DNA from: Comamonas sp. SCN 67-35
GTDB taxonomy: Bacteria; Pseudomonadota; Gammaproteobacteria; Burkholderiales; Burkholderiaceae_C
DNA length: 64,000 nt
Direction: 5' to 3'
NCBI GenBank assembly: GCA_001725255.1
Contig: MEFV01000015.1
Location: forward strand, 1-64,000
Part shown: positions 1-9,515 of the stretch, piece after piece
How positions within the stretch are numbered: the first letter of the stretch is position 1
Layout: every line of letters begins with the position of its first letter
Program-made: the position numbers and the translations under genes
Notes under the pieces: model-generated
Database searches by the model: none
The model's input: the letters and a program-made list of their open reading frames with translations, nothing else
What the model was told of the DNA's origin: nothing

Positions 1-35
1 TGGCCTGAATCCGAACGAAAGATCAGTCGAATTCT

Positions 36-1353
36 TCAACATGTGGGAAGCGCCAACTCAAATTTTGTTCGAGAGTCTGTTTTGGACATGATCCTTAGCT
101 CTCCGGAAATCAGTTTAGGCAGTAGGGTGTCGCGGATCTGAGCGAGGGTTAAGCTTTCGTTTGCCGTCATCCGCTCACAAAATGGGCTGATCAGCTTATA
201 GAACTTTTCCGCGATATCTTCAGGCGGTAAGACTACCTTTTCTGCAACGAGGAAATGCGTTGTCTGAAAATTGGAAATGCCGGTGCTCTGATTCTGGTAT
301 TTCCAAGTTCCACCAGCTTGATACAGTGCATCTAGATGACATGCGGCCAATACGCCAAGCGCCAAATTCTTTGGCCTAAACCGCCGGCAGAAACTTGCAC
401 ATACTACGGGGTGATCGAAGCGAGCGAGGATTGAGTCTGTGATGCGGACAGATCGACCTGTCGGCTGCTTTGGACTGCCACCAGAGACTTCGATAACGAT
501 GTCTCCCGCTTGAAGAATACGCGAGGCTAACTTCTTCTTGCTGGTGTATCGGGTCGGTACTCCACCTTTGCCACCGCTTTTTAAGTCAGGGAAATCCGTG
601 CCCCTAATGATGCAGACAGGTTGATCTTCGTCGCCTTCGGGTTTTTCCTTCCCCCAATCGCCACCAATAGAGCCTTCCAACAGGCCTTCGAAGGAAGCAA
701 CCCGCCACCCCTTCGGAATCAGGCCTACCTCGGATTCCTGCATGTCCCCGGGTGGTACGCCGTCGAAGTTCACGAAGCGGGACTTGAACAGCGCAGCGGC
801 GATGGCTTCCAGCGTCGTGTTGATCTGGCGCAGATTGTCGATGCGGTCGTCGAGCGCGCCCAGGATTTCGGCGATGGCGTGTTGTTCTTCGATCTGCGGT
901 GCTTTAATCACCAGCGTTTCAATCATGCCCTTCGTGAGTGCATTGCGTGTGGCACCCGCAGACGCAAGCGCCAGGAGTTGCGCTTGCATTGAAGAACTGA
1001 CCAGCGAGTAACGAAGAAAGCGCGAGTCCAAAACATCGGCCTTTGGTCGAATGATGGCGACATGCTGATTGACCCGCGCTGGCAAGACGTCGGGGGTAAC
1101 TTGACAACAACGCGCAACCGAATCGCCTGTGATGTTGAGCAAAACATCATTGCGCTCGACCACCACATTTCGCAGTTCGGCGGCCTGCTCGTCGTCAATG
1201 AAAACCAGCCCGTCGCGAACAAAGCGATCGTTATGGATGTTTTGGCTGCGAATCAGTGCTGTTGCGCCACCACGGTACGCTTCTTTCCCACCACGTGGCG
1301 TAGCGCCGCTGCCAATCTTCGAGCATACGTTGCCGAGAACGAGCGACTGCCAT

Positions 1354-1364
<11 letters not shown>
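36..1364 (-). CDS. hsdS: Type I restriction-modification specificity subunit HsdS
   Basis: This is the DNA-recognition subunit of a type I restriction-modification enzyme. It binds the bipartite target and scaffolds HsdM and HsdR. The 442-residue protein shows two target-recognition halves, each followed by a conserved helical spacer (around [18 protein letters not shown] in the first half and [19 protein letters not shown] at the C-terminus), as expected for HsdS. The chosen ATG at 1364 gives the sequence ATGACCTTTGA, so the start overlaps the hsdM stop by 11 bases and suggests translational coupling. An in-frame start 36 bases upstream lies deeper inside hsdM and is less likely. The second recognition half is less GC-rich than its neighbours, as is usual for exchanged TRDs. 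hsdR is not visible and may lie left of position 1. Confidence 0.9.
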
Positions 1365-2922
<1,558 letters not shown>

Positions 2923-2982
2923 TGTTTCCTGTCCTATGTGCGTGCCGGGCCGCTCAGTACGACCAGAAGTTCTTTGCCATCG

Positions 2983-3279
2983 CTATTCATGAGCAAGCAC
3001 CGCTAACAGGCTGGCGATGGCGGAGCGTGCCTGCTCCTTATCTGGGCTGGCCAACGTCGTGCGCACCCTCTGGGCCAAGTCGTCAGCCGATGGCGCCGAT
3101 ACCCCGTTGCCGATATGTGCCTCCCGCATACAGGCATTGATCACCTTGGCGGGCGGGTCGTATTCCCCCCGCTCATACCGACTCAACTGGGACTGCGAAA
3201 CGCCCAGAACAGTGGCGAACTCCGCCTGGGTTCGCCCATTGCGGACGGCCCGAATGAGATCAGCGACGCTGTTGACCAT
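2983..3279 (-). CDS. XRE-family helix-turn-helix regulator (possible R-M controller)
   Basis: This is a 98-residue DNA-binding protein with a clear XRE/Cro-type helix-turn-helix. The fold begins near TQAEFATVLGVSQSQLSRYE, with the recognition helix VSQSQLSRYERGEYDP. A short alpha-helical tail (LAQRVRTTLASPDKEQARSAI) follows. The ATG at 3279 was preferred because a longer in-frame start at 3315 would begin inside a palindrome that looks like the operator. The gene lies 60 bases before hsdM on the same strand. Its position resembles controller proteins of restriction-modification systems, which autoregulate and time expression of the modification genes. That role is inferred from context. A generic element-borne repressor is the alternative. 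Confidence 0.8.
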   Translation of the reverse strand: MVNSVADLIRAVRNGRTQAEFATVLGVSQSQLSRYERGEYDPPAKVINACMREAHIGNGVSAPSADDLAQRVRTTLASPDKEQARSAIASLLAVLAHE

Positions 3280-3300
3280 AGTTATCTTGGTGGCACAAAT

Positions 3301-3345
3301 ATGCTTGTAAAGCATTTTGCATCTATTTTAATGCTTGAAGAGCAT
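3301..3345. promoter_or_regulatory. Two matching 15-bp palindromes upstream of the XRE-hsdM-hsdS operon
   Basis: ATGCTTGTAAAGCAT (3301-3315) and ATGCTTGAAGAGCAT (3331-3345) share the arms ATGCT and AGCAT and are 30 bp apart centre to centre, about three helical turns. They lie 22-66 bases upstream of the XRE start codon in an AT-rich patch. TTTACA inside the first palindrome, read on the minus strand, could serve as a -35 element. Paired sites of this kind usually bind a dimeric regulator cooperatively. Autoregulation by the adjacent XRE protein is inferred. Confidence 0.6.
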
Positions 3346-3414
3346 TTTTTCATCGAAGGCATCCAAGCCAATAGCTCACTCTCCAGCCGCAAGGCTGGCG
3401 CCAAGAGAATCAAT

Positions 3415-4278
3415 TCATCGACCCAGGTACACCGTCGTGATTTGCAGTCGCTCATGTCCCAATTCGCGGCTGATCGTCTGTCGCGCAACTTGGTCCTGGC
3501 TGTGTTGTGCGGGTGTCAGTTGTTGTGTCGAAGGACCGCCTGCCGCCGGAGCCTTCCAGCCTGTCAGCACCAGATAGCGCGCTTGGGCATAGCCATGCCG
3601 CAGACCATGCATGTTGCTCAGGCCCGCTGCCTTGCATTGCCCGTCGTAGACGTGTCGCTGCTGGATGTAGGTCTTGTTCGCGGGGATCAGCGATCCCAAA
3701 CCTGCTAACCGGTGGACCTCGTCCAGCACCGTCCGCTGTTCCGGCGTCGTAACCGGCACCGCCCGGTCGCGCCCGCCCTTGGCCCACGAGCCTTTGATGG
3801 CGATGTGGTCGCCACGGTCGGCATAGCGAGGCTGGAACTTGATGGACTCCTCCCGCCGCAGGCCAAAGGCCGCTTGCAGGCGCAGGCTCATGCGGACGTG
3901 TGGATCAATGATCCTGTGCAGTCCGTCGCCCAATTCCTTGGCCTTGCTCTCGTTGGTCACATAGCGGCGGTCAGGGATACCCAGCCTGGTGTTGTCCGCT
4001 GGCAGGATGCTCGCCTTGCCGACCTTCTCTGCCCACCAGCGCAGGTGCGCCATGCGGTTCTTGATCGTGCCAGCCGACAGGCCTTCGGCTTGCCAGCGCT
4101 GCAACAGGGCCTCGACATGCTTGCCCTTGAGCGCGGTGGCCCGCATCTGGCGGAAGCCCGCCTCGCGCAGTTGGCGGGCGGCCAAACTCAGTGACCGTTG
4201 CCGGTCGGCCTGGGTGGTGTGGCTACCGTCGCGGTTGCGCAGGCAGAGCTGGCGCAGGGTATAGGTCAGGTCGTCCAT
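3415..4278 (-). CDS. Tyrosine recombinase / integrase of the genomic-island type
   Basis: This is a 287-residue site-specific recombinase resembling the island integrase family that pairs a SAM-like N-terminal domain with a catalytic 'Integrase_1' domain. The N-terminal part (about 20-100) would bind DNA core sites. The catalytic part shows the tyrosine-recombinase set: Arg141/142 in GLRREES, a conserved Lys near 162-168, His224 and Arg227 in HGLRHGY, His275 in LGHERLQIT, and the nucleophile candidate Tyr284 in TTVYLGR. The set is complete, so it could be active. It lies between the restriction module and an STY4528-like gene, a combination seen in SPI-7/PFGI-1-type integrative elements. In such elements this family is often an accessory recombinase, so it need not be the one that inserted the island. 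Confidence 0.8.
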   Translation of the reverse strand: MDDLTYTLRQLCLRNRDGSHTTQADRQRSLSLAARQLREAGFRQMRATALKGKHVEALLQRWQAEGLSAGTIKNRMAHLRWWAEKVGKASILPADNTRLGIPDRRYVTNESKAKELGDGLHRIIDPHVRMSLRLQAAFGLRREESIKFQPRYADRGDHIAIKGSWAKGGRDRAVPVTTPEQRTVLDEVHRLAGLGSLIPANKTYIQQRHVYDGQCKAAGLSNMHGLRHGYAQARYLVLTGWKAPAAGGPSTQQLTPAQHSQDQVARQTISRELGHERLQITTVYLGR

Positions 4279-4864
4279 CGCAGTGCTGTTCTATCGGTTG
4301 TCGGGGCTGAGAAGCAAACGGTCAGTGTTTTTGCCAACTCGCCAAGGCGAGATCCCCGAAGGGCAAGGGCCAGGTGCTCAGTTCACCTGTAGCCTCGAAT
4401 GAGGTGTCCGCCTTGCTTCCTGTGGGAAGGCCGGGCGGAGGGATGGCAAGGGACGACAACGCGATGTGCTGGGATGAGTACCTCCTGTGATGCAGTGTAG
4501 AAAAGGTGTCGGCAGGCCGCGCGAGGACGGGCGACCAGCAATGAGTGCCTGGAACGGCGGATGTGTGTTGCGACGATGGCGGGACGAACCACGCCGAAGA
4601 TGAGGAAGGCTCTGCCCATGGGTAGGGCGGCACACAGAGCGAGCCTGGGTGTGCCTGGGCAGTTCCGCCCGGTGAGGCCGGGTCGGCGCTTGCAGGAACC
4701 TGCGCCAGGGTTCCGGTGTTCATACCCGCCGGCAGGTCGTTGCTGGGCCAGTGTGCCGGGGCATCGTCATGTGCGCAGCCATCAATGCGATGCTGCGCCA
4801 ACCCGCATTCCTGCTGCAGTTCGCCGGGCCGTCACTGCGGCGGGCAGTGACGGCCCCATCTGTC
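4279..4864. other. Gene-poor 586-bp stretch inside the island, with a 13-bp perfect hairpin
   Basis: I see no convincing gene here. The open frames on both strands have low-complexity, proline- and serine-rich translations and no recognisable domain. The one structured element is at 4826-4856: GGGCCGTCACTGC, a 5-base loop, then its exact complement. It lies 9 bases past the stop of the replication-protein gene on the minus strand. It may act as a transcript-end hairpin, although no U-tract follows. Confidence 0.5.
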
Positions 4865-6034
4865 TCACGTCGAGCCCAGTGGCCCCAGCCTTGCAGCAGC
4901 GGTCGTGCCTCCCGGGGTTGTTGGCAGCATTCCGCTGTCAGTCATGCACCCGATGATCTGCCCGATGGGCAGCGATGGCGTCTTCAACATGCGCCTGATC
5001 TGATCCAGATGCCGTTGCGCCACCTCGCGCGACGCAGGCTTTGCGGCTTGGCTGCTGGACGATGGAGAAGAGGCAGGCGGCGAGCCATGCTGGCTGTTGC
5101 TGACGGCCTGCGCGGGTGCCTGCTGCGGGGTGGATTTGCGCGCCGCCCAGAGCTTGAAAACGCCTTCCACGGCCTTCTTGATCAACCCGTAGAGGTAGGC
5201 GATGGCGTTGTGCACGCCGCCTGATTCGCAGCGCGCGTCCCATTCGGCCAGTACCGCCAGGCGTTGCTCCGGAGGGAGGCCCTTGAGGCGCGCGGTGAGA
5301 ACCCGTTGCTGATCCTGTGGCAGTTGCCGGAAGCGGGCTGGCATATCTGGCCCCGACACCTGAACTTCGGGTGATGAGCGGTACGTACGTACTTCTTTTA
5401 ATACTTCTTTTTCTACAGTACGTACTGCTGTCGCAGATGCCGGAACGGGTTTCGGAATGCTGCCGCTGGCTTCGGGCACGTGGGTATCGCGCAGAGTTGA
5501 GCCATCAGGACTACCCGGATCATGGTCGTTGCCACGATGCTGTAAGCGCCTGATCCGCTCTTGCATCGTTGCAGGCAGCTTTTCCAACCTGTCCGGGTGG
5601 CGCATGGCTTCGTCGAGGATGGACTGCGCCAGTTGGCGAATCGTCGCGCTGGCATGGCCGAGCGCCCGTTCCAGCAGGGTCAGGTAGTCTTCGTCCTCCA
5701 AGCACGCGTTGTCGAACGTGAGTGGCTGATTCCGCACCGCGTAGCGGCTGGCCATCGAGAAGCCGGTCATCGGATTGCGGCGGTATTCGACCAGCGCAAT
5801 CCACGTGGACAGCCGCAGGCACAGCACGGCCCTGGACACGGTTTCAAGGGCCGCCCGCTTGCTGCCTGGTGCGCTGGGCAGGTATCCGCGCAGCGCGTCG
5901 TAGCTGAGAACCACGGTGCCGTCGCTGCTGGCTAGCGAACGGAAAGTCAGCCAGGCGTTGCGCTCCAGCGGCGTCAGCCGCTCGTCGAGCAACAGGGCTT
6001 TCGGGGTAATGATGTTTGAGGCTTGGTGTGACAT
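4865..6034 (-). CDS. STY4528-like integrative-element replication protein
   Basis: This 389-residue protein resembles the STY4528 family of pathogenicity-island replication proteins, by its opening NIITPKALLLDERLTPLERNAW and its overall plan. A helical N-terminal domain (about 1-140) comes first, then a low-complexity linker, then a second conserved block (PARFRQLPQDQQRVLTARL, about 240-310) and a serine/alanine-rich tail. The ATG at 6034 is preferred because AGGAG lies 7 bases upstream (6042-6046). An ATG at 6061 has no such site. In SPI-7/PFGI-1-type elements this gene sits in the conserved replication/maintenance module. The usual partners of that module (parA, dnaB-like, parB, topB) are absent here, so this is probably a truncated island. 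The family call is from memory of sequence style. Confidence 0.7.
   Translation of the reverse strand: MSHQASNIITPKALLLDERLTPLERNAWLTFRSLASSDGTVVLSYDALRGYLPSAPGSKRAALETVSRAVLCLRLSTWIALVEYRRNPMTGFSMASRYAVRNQPLTFDNACLEDEDYLTLLERALGHASATIRQLAQSILDEAMRHPDRLEKLPATMQERIRRLQHRGNDHDPGSPDGSTLRDTHVPEASGSIPKPVPASATAVRTVEKEVLKEVRTYRSSPEVQVSGPDMPARFRQLPQDQQRVLTARLKGLPPEQRLAVLAEWDARCESGGVHNAIAYLYGLIKKAVEGVFKLWAARKSTPQQAPAQAVSNSQHGSPPASSPSSSSQAAKPASREVAQRHLDQIRRMLKTPSLPIGQIIGCMTDSGMLPTTPGGTTAAARLGPLGST
5378..5428. repeat. AT-rich palindromic patch inside the replication-protein gene
   Basis: Within the linker of the STY4528-like gene, GTACGTACGTAC (5381-5392) and AGTACGTACT (5418-5427) flank an AT-rich core containing two ACTTCTTTT units. 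All of it stays in frame, coding for the segment around RTVEKEVLKEVRTYR. The composition is unlike the surrounding GC-rich coding sequence. It could be a protein or replication site embedded in the gene, or simply codon choice for a repetitive linker. Confidence 0.4.
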
Positions 6035-6061
6035 GGTGAGGCTCCTGTCGGTATCGGCCAA

Positions 6062-6559
6062 CTGGCCAAAGGAGCCGTCATCTCACCTCGGCATCACCGC
6101 TGCCGCAGCCATCAATCCGAACTGCGTGCCTCCTGTTTTTCGGGCTGAAGCAGGGCGCAACATCCTTGGTGTTCCGGATCAGGAGGTGGGAAAATGAGCC
6201 CGTTGCAGCGCAACGGACGTTGGCGCACGTCGATGGCCGGTTTCGCTACCACTGATCAGGTCGTCCGCTGACGCATCGCATCAGTAATGGGAGCGCGGGA
6301 AGTGTCCAGGGAGGGCCATCTACCGCTACCAAGGGACACGCTTGGTTTTTGGGTCCAAGAATAGATCCAAGCGCGTCGAAGGGGTTCAAAATCTCCCTTG
6401 AAAATCAACAGCATGCGGCGAAACGCCACTTCTGCATCGGCAAGTGAGGCCGAAGGCACTCGCCACCCCGTGGTTGGAGTGCGACGCGTGTGCTTCCAGG
6501 TGTAAGGCGCGCGCCGTTTCCCTTGCATCACGCCGCGACTCACGGTAAGTTGCGCCCGC
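6062..6559. other. 500-bp non-coding stretch at the probable island/core junction
   Basis: No full gene is evident between the island replication gene and the first core gene at 6560. Three details are visible. A 25-codon reading frame at 6194-6271 has a strong upstream AGGAGG. An inverted repeat CGCTTGG/CCAAGCG lies at 6339-6345 and 6367-6373. The 6330-6410 segment has lower GC. The junction of accessory and core DNA probably lies here, but I found no tRNA gene or direct repeat that would mark an attachment site. Confidence 0.4.
6194..6271 (+). other. Possible minigene or truncated gene start with strong ribosome-binding site
   Basis: A reading frame of 25 codons (starting MSPLQRNGRWRT) follows AGGAGGTGGGAAA closely. 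The ribosome-binding site is stronger than most in the window, yet the frame ends at once at a TGA. It may be the start of a gene cut off by island rearrangement, a leader peptide, or chance. No family is recognised. Confidence 0.2.
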
Positions 6560-7054
6560 ATGACTACAGAACGTTATTCGTCCACGCCGACCGGTGGTCT
6601 GGAGGGTCTGATCGCGGCCGTCCAGCAGGCCTCCGAGGAGGACGGGCTTGACGCGTCGCTCGGCCCCGCGCAATGGGCCCTGGTCGGGCCCTATCTCCAG
6701 CCGATGGAGCTGGGTGCGGGCCAGGTTCTGTTCGATCAGGGCAGCAACGACCGCTCGCTCTATCTGATCGAAAGCGGGTCGTTGAGCGTGCATTACCAGG
6801 ACTTGAAGCAGCGCGTTCGCCTGGCCATCGTAGGCAGCGGCTCGGTCGTGGGCGAAGGTGCCTTCTTTTCGCACCGCTCGCGCAGCGCGACGGTGCAGGC
6901 CAACGGCGCGTGCCGTCTGTGGGGGCTGACCCCGTTGCGCTTCGCCGAGTTGTCCAACCGGCAGCCGGCTGCGGCGCTGGCCCTGGTGATGGCGGTGGGC
7001 GCCGTGCTGGCCAAGCGCCTGGCCAACCGGCGCCTGCGCGTGGCGGCAACTTGA
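6560..7054 (+). CDS. Cyclic-nucleotide-binding domain protein without DNA-binding domain
   Basis: This 164-residue protein consists of a short N-terminal extension followed by one cNMP-binding (Crp-like) beta-barrel. The barrel runs from about LQPMELGAGQVLFDQGSND (residue 50) to AVGAVLAKRLANRRL (about 158). Elements of the family core are visible: the GxVLFxxG turn, ESGSLSVHY, and VVGEGAFFSHRSRSATVQA at the position of the phosphate-binding cassette. No helix-turn-helix follows, so unlike Crp/Fnr it cannot bind DNA alone. It is probably a cytoplasmic sensor or adaptor. The partner is unknown. The downstream hypothetical gene on the same strand, 64 bases away, is a candidate for co-expression. 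Confidence 0.75.
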   Translation: MTTERYSSTPTGGLEGLIAAVQQASEEDGLDASLGPAQWALVGPYLQPMELGAGQVLFDQGSNDRSLYLIESGSLSVHYQDLKQRVRLAIVGSGSVVGEGAFFSHRSRSATVQANGACRLWGLTPLRFAELSNRQPAAALALVMAVGAVLAKRLANRRLRVAAT

Positions 7055-7118
7055 TCGCGAGGCCCCGGCGGGGCGCTAAACTGCGACGCTGGAACAATTC
7101 GCATCTGAGAGGTAGGGT

Positions 7119-7829
7119 ATGTCGCTGTTGAGTTGGCTTTTCCCTTCAAAGCCGAAGGCGGGTGCGCGTCATGCTGCCGCCCCGGCGCAGTCGCATGCCG
7201 TGGCTGCGGCCGATGGCCCCAAGGGGGAGCGTACCCAGCGGCGCGAGCATCTCTACCTGGCGGTGCGCGACACCATGGTGCGCTCGGGGGTGCTTTCGTC
7301 GGGCTACAAGTTCAAGGTACTGTCGCTCGATGCCGACGGACGCCAGTTTCTGGTCATGCTCGACATCGCCCCGGGTTACGGTGCCGATACGGCGCGCCAG
7401 GCGGAAATGGAAGAACTGCTGATGCGCACCGCCAAAACGCGCTTTCACGTCGAGGTGACGGCCGTGTACTGGCGCCTGAATGACGCGCTGGCCAGCGCGG
7501 ACAGGCCAGGCTCCGTGGCGCCTGCGGTGGCTCAGGCACCGCAGGCGCCCGTCGTGCGCGAGGCGCCTGCACCGCCACCTGCGGTCCTGCCGGTGGCGCA
7601 GCCGCCCGCCAAGCCCGATTTCGAGCCCATTGCGCCCGATGAAGTGGAAGCGTTCAAGCAGGCCCTGAAAAAGGCGGCGCCGCCGCCCGCCGTCGCCGCG
7701 CCGACGCATTCGCGCCCGCCTGCCGAAGAGGGGAGCGCCGCTGGCAGTGGTTTTGCCGACACCATGATCGTCGATCAGGAAGAACGCGCCTCGCGTCTGG
7801 GGGCGACGCAATACGGCGAGCTGCACTGA
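7119..7829 (+). CDS. Conserved hypothetical protein with proline/alanine-rich C-terminal half
   Basis: I do not recognise a named family. The 236-residue product has a basic N-terminus (MSLLSWLFPSKPKAG), then a compact region at about 40-125 with alternating strands and helices (LYLAVRDTMVRSGVLSSGYKF, FLVMLDIAPGYG, RFHVEVTAVYW). A long Ala/Pro-rich segment (about 130-220) follows, with a short acidic end around ADTMIVDQEERASRLGAT. There is no signal peptide and no transmembrane segment. AGAGGTAGGGT upstream provides a ribosome-binding site for the ATG at 7119. It follows the cNMP-binding protein gene and may share its transcript. The linker-rich design suggests a scaffold or regulatory protein. 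Confidence 0.65.
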   Translation: MSLLSWLFPSKPKAGARHAAAPAQSHAVAAADGPKGERTQRREHLYLAVRDTMVRSGVLSSGYKFKVLSLDADGRQFLVMLDIAPGYGADTARQAEMEELLMRTAKTRFHVEVTAVYWRLNDALASADRPGSVAPAVAQAPQAPVVREAPAPPPAVLPVAQPPAKPDFEPIAPDEVEAFKQALKKAAPPPAVAAPTHSRPPAEEGSAAGSGFADTMIVDQEERASRLGATQYGELH

Positions 7830-7853
7830 CCGCCCTGCCGTGGGCGGCGCGGC

Positions 7854-8408
7854 TCAGTGGCCGTCGAAATCCACCAGGGTGAACAGCGGCAGGCCCGCCG
7901 AGCGCAGGCGCATGGAGCCGCCGAGTTCCGGCAAATCGACGATGGCGGCACCCTCGACCACGCGCGCCCCGAGTTTTTCCAGCAGTTTCTTGCCAGCCAT
8001 CATCGTGCCGCCCGTGGCGATCAGATCGTCGACCAGCAGCACCGTGTCTGCGGGTTTGACCGCGTCGGCGTGCAGTTCGACCGTGGCGCTGCCATATTCG
8101 AGTTCGTAGGTCTCCTGCACCGTGGTGTAGGGCAGCTTGCCCTTCTTGCGGATGGGCACGAACCCCAGCCCCAGTTCATACGCGAGGACCGAACCGATGA
8201 TGAAGCCGCGTGCATCCAGCCCCGCCACCACGTCCGGGCGCAGCCGTTTGTCCATGTAGCGGTGCACGAAGGTGTCGATCAGCACGCGGAACACCCGCGG
8301 GTCCTGCAGCAGCGGCGTGATATCGCGAAACTGCACGCCCGGCGCGGGCCAGTCGGGGACGGTGCGAATGTGCGAGCGCAGGTAGTCGGTGATGCTGGGG
8401 GTGGTCAT
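7854..8408 (-). CDS. apt: Adenine phosphoribosyltransferase
   Basis: Apt salvages adenine by joining it to PRPP to give AMP in the cytoplasm. The 184-residue protein has family-standard length. The PRPP-binding motif [14 protein letters not shown] lies at about residues 124-137. The family-specific opening ([16 protein letters not shown]) and the flexible-loop region [20 protein letters not shown] are present. The gene converges with the hypothetical gene at 7829 and diverges from kdsD. No missing residues are seen. The start at 8408 ([11 protein letters not shown]) fits typical Apt N-termini. Confidence 0.97.
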   Translation of the reverse strand: MTTPSITDYLRSHIRTVPDWPAPGVQFRDITPLLQDPRVFRVLIDTFVHRYMDKRLRPDVVAGLDARGFIIGSVLAYELGLGFVPIRKKGKLPYTTVQETYELEYGSATVELHADAVKPADTVLLVDDLIATGGTMMAGKKLLEKLGARVVEGAAIVDLPELGGSMRLRSAGLPLFTLVDFDGH

Positions 8409-8516
8409 GGTGTCAATGTCAGGGTGCGCCGCGCGGCAGGCGCGTTGTGCGGGGTGGCGCTATTGTGCGATGGCTTGGCCTTTCGCCCGGGAGCGCGCCA
8501 CCGATAGAATTTGCGC

Positions 8517-9515
8517 ATGATTTCTTCATCCGACGCCCTGAACGTCGATGCCGGGCGCATCCTGCGGCTCGGCCGCGACGCCTGTACCACCGAAGCGGCG
8601 GCGCTGCAGGACATGGCCGGGCGCCTCGGAGACGCTTTCGTGCAGGCGGTCTCGCGCATTCTGGCGATCCGGGGGCGCGTCGTGGTCATGGGCATGGGCA
8701 AAAGCGGGCATGTCGGTCGCAAGATCGCGGCCACGCTGGCCTCCACGGGCACGCCCTCGTTTTTCGTGCATCCGGCCGAGGCCAGCCATGGCGATCTGGG
8801 CATGGTGACGCGCGAGGACCTGGTGCTGGCGCTCTCCAACAGCGGCGAAAGCAGCGAGATCACGAGCCTCCTGCCGGTCCTCGGCCGTGAAGGCGTGCCA
8901 CTCGTGGCGCTCACGGGTGGCCTGCAGTCCACGCTGGCCCGGCATGCCGATCTGGTGCTCGATTGCAGCGTGCAGCGCGAGGCCTGCCCGCTCAACCTGG
9001 CGCCGACGGCCAGCACCACGGCGCAGATCGCCATGGGAGACGCACTGGCCGTGGCATTGCTCGACGCACGGGGCTTTCGCGCCGAGGATTTCGCCCGCTC
9101 CCACCCGGGCGGCACGCTGGGGCGGCGCCTGCTCACGCTGGTGCGTGACGTCATGCGCCGGGACGAAGAGGTACCGCGAGTGTCACCCGCGGCGAGCTTC
9201 AGCGCCCTCATGCGCGAAATGAGCGCCAAGGCCGTGGGCGCAGCGGCCGTGGTCGACGCAGGCGGGCATCTGCTGGGCATCTTCACCGATGGAGACCTGC
9301 GCCGGCGCATCGAGGCGGGCAGCGACCTGCTCGCGCTCACCGCAGGGGAGTTGATGCACGAGCGCCCGCGCACCATTGCGCCCGATGCGCTCGCCGCCGA
9401 TGCGGCGCAGCTCATGGAGCAGCACCACATCACGAGTGTCCTCGTGACCGACGGCGAGGGCAGGCTCGTGGGCATCGTGCACATTGGCGACCTGCTGCGC
9501 GCGAAGGTGATCTGA
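8517..9515 (+). CDS. kdsD: D-arabinose-5-phosphate isomerase (KdsD/KpsF family)
   Basis: This enzyme converts ribulose-5-phosphate to arabinose-5-phosphate, the first committed step toward Kdo of lipopolysaccharide. The 332-residue protein has an N-terminal SIS domain (GRVVVMGMGKSGHVGRKIAA; LSNSGESSE; about 40-180). Two C-terminal CBS domains (about 210-330) include GIFTDGDLRRRIE and GIVHIGDLLRAK. The ATG at 8517 is preferred over a TTG two codons earlier. Its stop overlaps the kdsC start (TGATG), and kdsC and lptC follow, so the order kdsD-kdsC-lptC forms an LPS operon. Confidence 0.95.
   Translation: MISSSDALNVDAGRILRLGRDACTTEAAALQDMAGRLGDAFVQAVSRILAIRGRVVVMGMGKSGHVGRKIAATLASTGTPSFFVHPAEASHGDLGMVTREDLVLALSNSGESSEITSLLPVLGREGVPLVALTGGLQSTLARHADLVLDCSVQREACPLNLAPTASTTAQIAMGDALAVALLDARGFRAEDFARSHPGGTLGRRLLTLVRDVMRRDEEVPRVSPAASFSALMREMSAKAVGAAAVVDAGGHLLGIFTDGDLRRRIEAGSDLLALTAGELMHERPRTIAPDALAADAAQLMEQHHITSVLVTDGEGRLVGIVHIGDLLRAKVI

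Noticed and set aside
4322..4801. A 159-codon minus-strand frame in the island gap
   Set aside because: Pro/Ser/His-rich translation with no ribosome-binding site or family resemblance; kept only as non-coding sequence.
4279..4864. An anti-CRISPR gene on the island acting against the resident Cas9
   Set aside because: No small protein with a plausible start and no aca-type regulator lies there; the nearby XRE gene is tied to hsdM instead.
6374..6400. A tRNA-like T-arm (GGGGTTCAAAATCTCCC) that might mark an island attachment site
   Set aside because: The stem does not pair in tRNA register and no acceptor or anticodon arm is nearby.
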